Of a DNA stretch of 49,750 nucleotides, positions 48,801 through 49,750 are shown piece by piece. Position numbers and translations under genes: made by a program. The notes under the pieces are model-generated. The model did not search any database. It was not told where the DNA came from and was given only the letters and a program-made list of their open reading frames with translations. Origin of the DNA: Hoeflea algicola (GTDB taxonomy: Bacteria > Pseudomonadota > Alphaproteobacteria > Rhizobiales > Rhizobiaceae); NCBI RefSeq assembly GCF_026619415.1, contig NZ_JAOVZR010000004.1:1-49750 (forward strand), given 5' to 3'. Within the stretch, counting starts at the first letter, position 1, and the number at the start of each line of letters is the position of its first letter.

Positions 48801-49642
48801 AGGTCGCGGACACGCTGATCGTCTACCTGCAGGAGCGTGTTGACCGCCTCAAGGGCGAGAACAAGGCCAAGTCCGAGATCGGCCGGCTCAACGCCTACAT
48901 GGGCCACCTTCCAGTTTCCGAAATACGCGGCAGATTATGCCGAGACTATGCAAAGCACCGCGGCACAGAAGCCGGCGCCCGTCGAGATCTTGAAACCCTC
49001 CGGGCAGCCGTGCGCTATTACCACGCCGAATACGGTCTATCGGTTCTCCCCACCATCACCCTGCCAGACAAGAGCCTGCCCCGCGAGCGTTGGCTGACCC
49101 GCTCCGAGGTCGCTGCCCTGATCCGCGCCGCTCGAGCAACGGACAAGTGCGACCATCTGGTTCGCCTGATCCTGATCGGCGTCTACACCGGCACCAGGTT
49201 GTCAGCCATGCTCAATCTCCAATGGCGAGCCAACACCGTCGGCGGGTGGATCGACATGGACGCCGGCATCATGCACAGGAAGGCCACAGGCGAGCGTGTA
49301 GCCCATAACAAGCGCAAGACGCCCGTCCGCATCCCGAACCGCCTGATGCGATTCCTGAGAGCTTGGAGGGCCGAAGACAAAGGCCTGCCATATGTCATTC
49401 ATTTCAGGGGAGAGCCGATCGTCAAGCCGCACAAGGCGTTCCGCACCATACGGGCGACTGCGGGCTTGGGAGAGGACGTGACGCCGCACATACTGCGGCA
49501 CACGCGGGGAACATGGCTGGCTCAAGCCGGGGTTCCAAGCGGCCAGGCAGCCGCATCGCTGGGCATGACCGAGGCCGAATACGAGCGGACCTACCTGCAC
49601 AATGACCCATCTTTCCAGGGCGCAGCTGCGGACGCTTATTGA
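48593..49642 (+). CDS. Tyrosine integrase (349 aa)
   Basis: N-terminal arm-binding part starts PARLWLKTTGAGAE and TWYIKDGTTRISTG, then the core-binding region, and the catalytic domain with R202 (YTGTRLSAML), H299 and R302 (PHILRHTRGTW) and nucleophile Y334 (RTYLHND). The start lies inside the excisionase gene; a later ATG would delete the N-terminal domain. It should integrate the phage at the adjacent tRNA-Pro 3' end, 60 bases downstream. Confidence 0.85.
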   Translation: MPRQKKPARLWLKTTGAGAETARTWYIKDGTTRISTGCAEHDVDGAQAALQAYIAAQYRPPGNGRADQIKVADTLIVYLQERVDRLKGENKAKSEIGRLNAYMGHLPVSEIRGRLCRDYAKHRGTEAGARRDLETLRAAVRYYHAEYGLSVLPTITLPDKSLPRERWLTRSEVAALIRAARATDKCDHLVRLILIGVYTGTRLSAMLNLQWRANTVGGWIDMDAGIMHRKATGERVAHNKRKTPVRIPNRLMRFLRAWRAEDKGLPYVIHFRGEPIVKPHKAFRTIRATAGLGEDVTPHILRHTRGTWLAQAGVPSGQAAASLGMTEAEYERTYLHNDPSFQGAAADAY

Positions 49643-49648
49643 TCGTTT

Positions 49649-49665
49649 CGGTCCTATATCGGTCC
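49649..49665. repeat. Right-end CGGTCC-N5-CGGTCC motif beside the tRNA
   Basis: CGGTCC at 49649-49654 and 49660-49665, spacer TATAT, between the integrase stop and the tRNA. It matches 15 of 17 bases at 84-100. The stretch 49643-49704 contains no gene and should hold the attachment-site arm on this side. Confidence 0.4.
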
Positions 49666-49704
49666 ACTACCGAAAGCGCCAAAACTCTAAGTTATTGAAA
49701 AGAC

Positions 49705-49750
49705 TGGTCGGAGTGAGAGGATTCGAACCTCCGACCCCGTCGTCCCGAAC
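49705..49750 (-). tRNA. tRNA-Pro(CGG), 3' half, cut by window end
   Basis: Read leftward, the sequence runs from the anticodon loop TTCGGGA (anticodon CGG, at 49745-49747) through the T arm GGTTCGAATCC to the acceptor and CCA end at 49705-49707. The rest of the tRNA lies outside. The 3' end of a tRNA next to an integrase is the usual attB position, so the core of the att site is probably in 49705-49750. Confidence 0.85.

Noticed and set aside
1..49750. CRISPR array or insertion sequence
   Set aside because: No regularly spaced identical repeats and no transposase with terminal inverted repeats were seen; the closest repeats are protein-coding (C5 methyltransferase) or operator-like.

Overview
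The window is almost entirely a temperate siphovirus-type prophage (or an integrated phage genome read from near one end to the other) from an alphaproteobacterium, most likely of the Hyphomicrobiales/Rhizobiales. The clade is suggested by a GcrA-like cell-cycle regulator, a carph-isopro-type Cro-like protein and the general style of the small phage genes. The right end runs into the 3' half of a tRNA-Pro(CGG) gene with a tyrosine integrase directly beside it, the usual arrangement for integration into a tRNA 3' end. No second tRNA fragment is visible at the left, so the left boundary is probably at or just outside position 1.

Layout: 1-2572 is an accessory left arm with two leftward small genes, a 158-bp divergent control region and a rightward chain of seven small unknown genes. 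2573-4388 is the leftward lysis cassette (a single-TM coiled-coil protein, embedded o-spanin and i-spanin, lambda R-like endolysin with C-terminal membrane segments). 4612-5501 is a rightward, frameshifted methyltransferase moron. 5482-28020 is the leftward late operon: collagen-like/beta-helix tailspike (frameshifted), three paralogous small tail proteins, J-like tip protein, NlpC/P60-like and DUF2163-like tip proteins, tape measure, G/GT chaperones with a T_TTT_TTC slippery site, tail tube, terminator and completion proteins, connectors, capsid (DUF2184), cement protein, protease-scaffold with nested scaffold start, portal fused to an Acb1-like 2H domain (frameshifted), and terminase large and small subunits. 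28274-29366 encodes a NusG-like protein and a coiled-coil/winged-helix-like protein, fed from a repeat-rich control region (29364-29637).

29638-45070 is the leftward early/replication operon, with most junctions being 4-bp ATGA/GTGA overlaps: prim-pol/helicase, zinc proteins, HNH nuclease, GcrA-like and DnaA-domain-IV-like proteins, a C5 methyltransferase with nine internal repeats, two SF2 helicases, an amino-methyltransferase, a PD-(D/E)XK-like protein, phosphoribosyltransferase, DUF669 SSB-like protein, Sak4-like ATPase and RusA-like resolvase. The operon starts from a strong promoter at the Cro-like gene. 45071-45895 is the lysogeny switch, an S24 repressor flanked on both sides by copies of one 13-bp operator. 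45896-49642 is a rightward arm with a structured intergenic region, a DnaQ/PolB-type exonuclease, small unknown genes, an excisionase-like gene overlapping the integrase, and the integrase.

How it fits together: the repressor holds off the leftward early promoter and probably its own rightward neighbour. The early operon supplies replication, recombination and DNA modification, plus two proteins that look like pieces of the host cell-cycle machinery (GcrA and DnaA). The NusG-like protein lies just upstream of the terminase-to-tail operon, so it is a natural candidate for late antitermination. Three genes (methyltransferase, tailspike, portal/Acb1) each look one base short in a homopolymer run. 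This could be sequencing error or real decay, and the raw reads would decide it.
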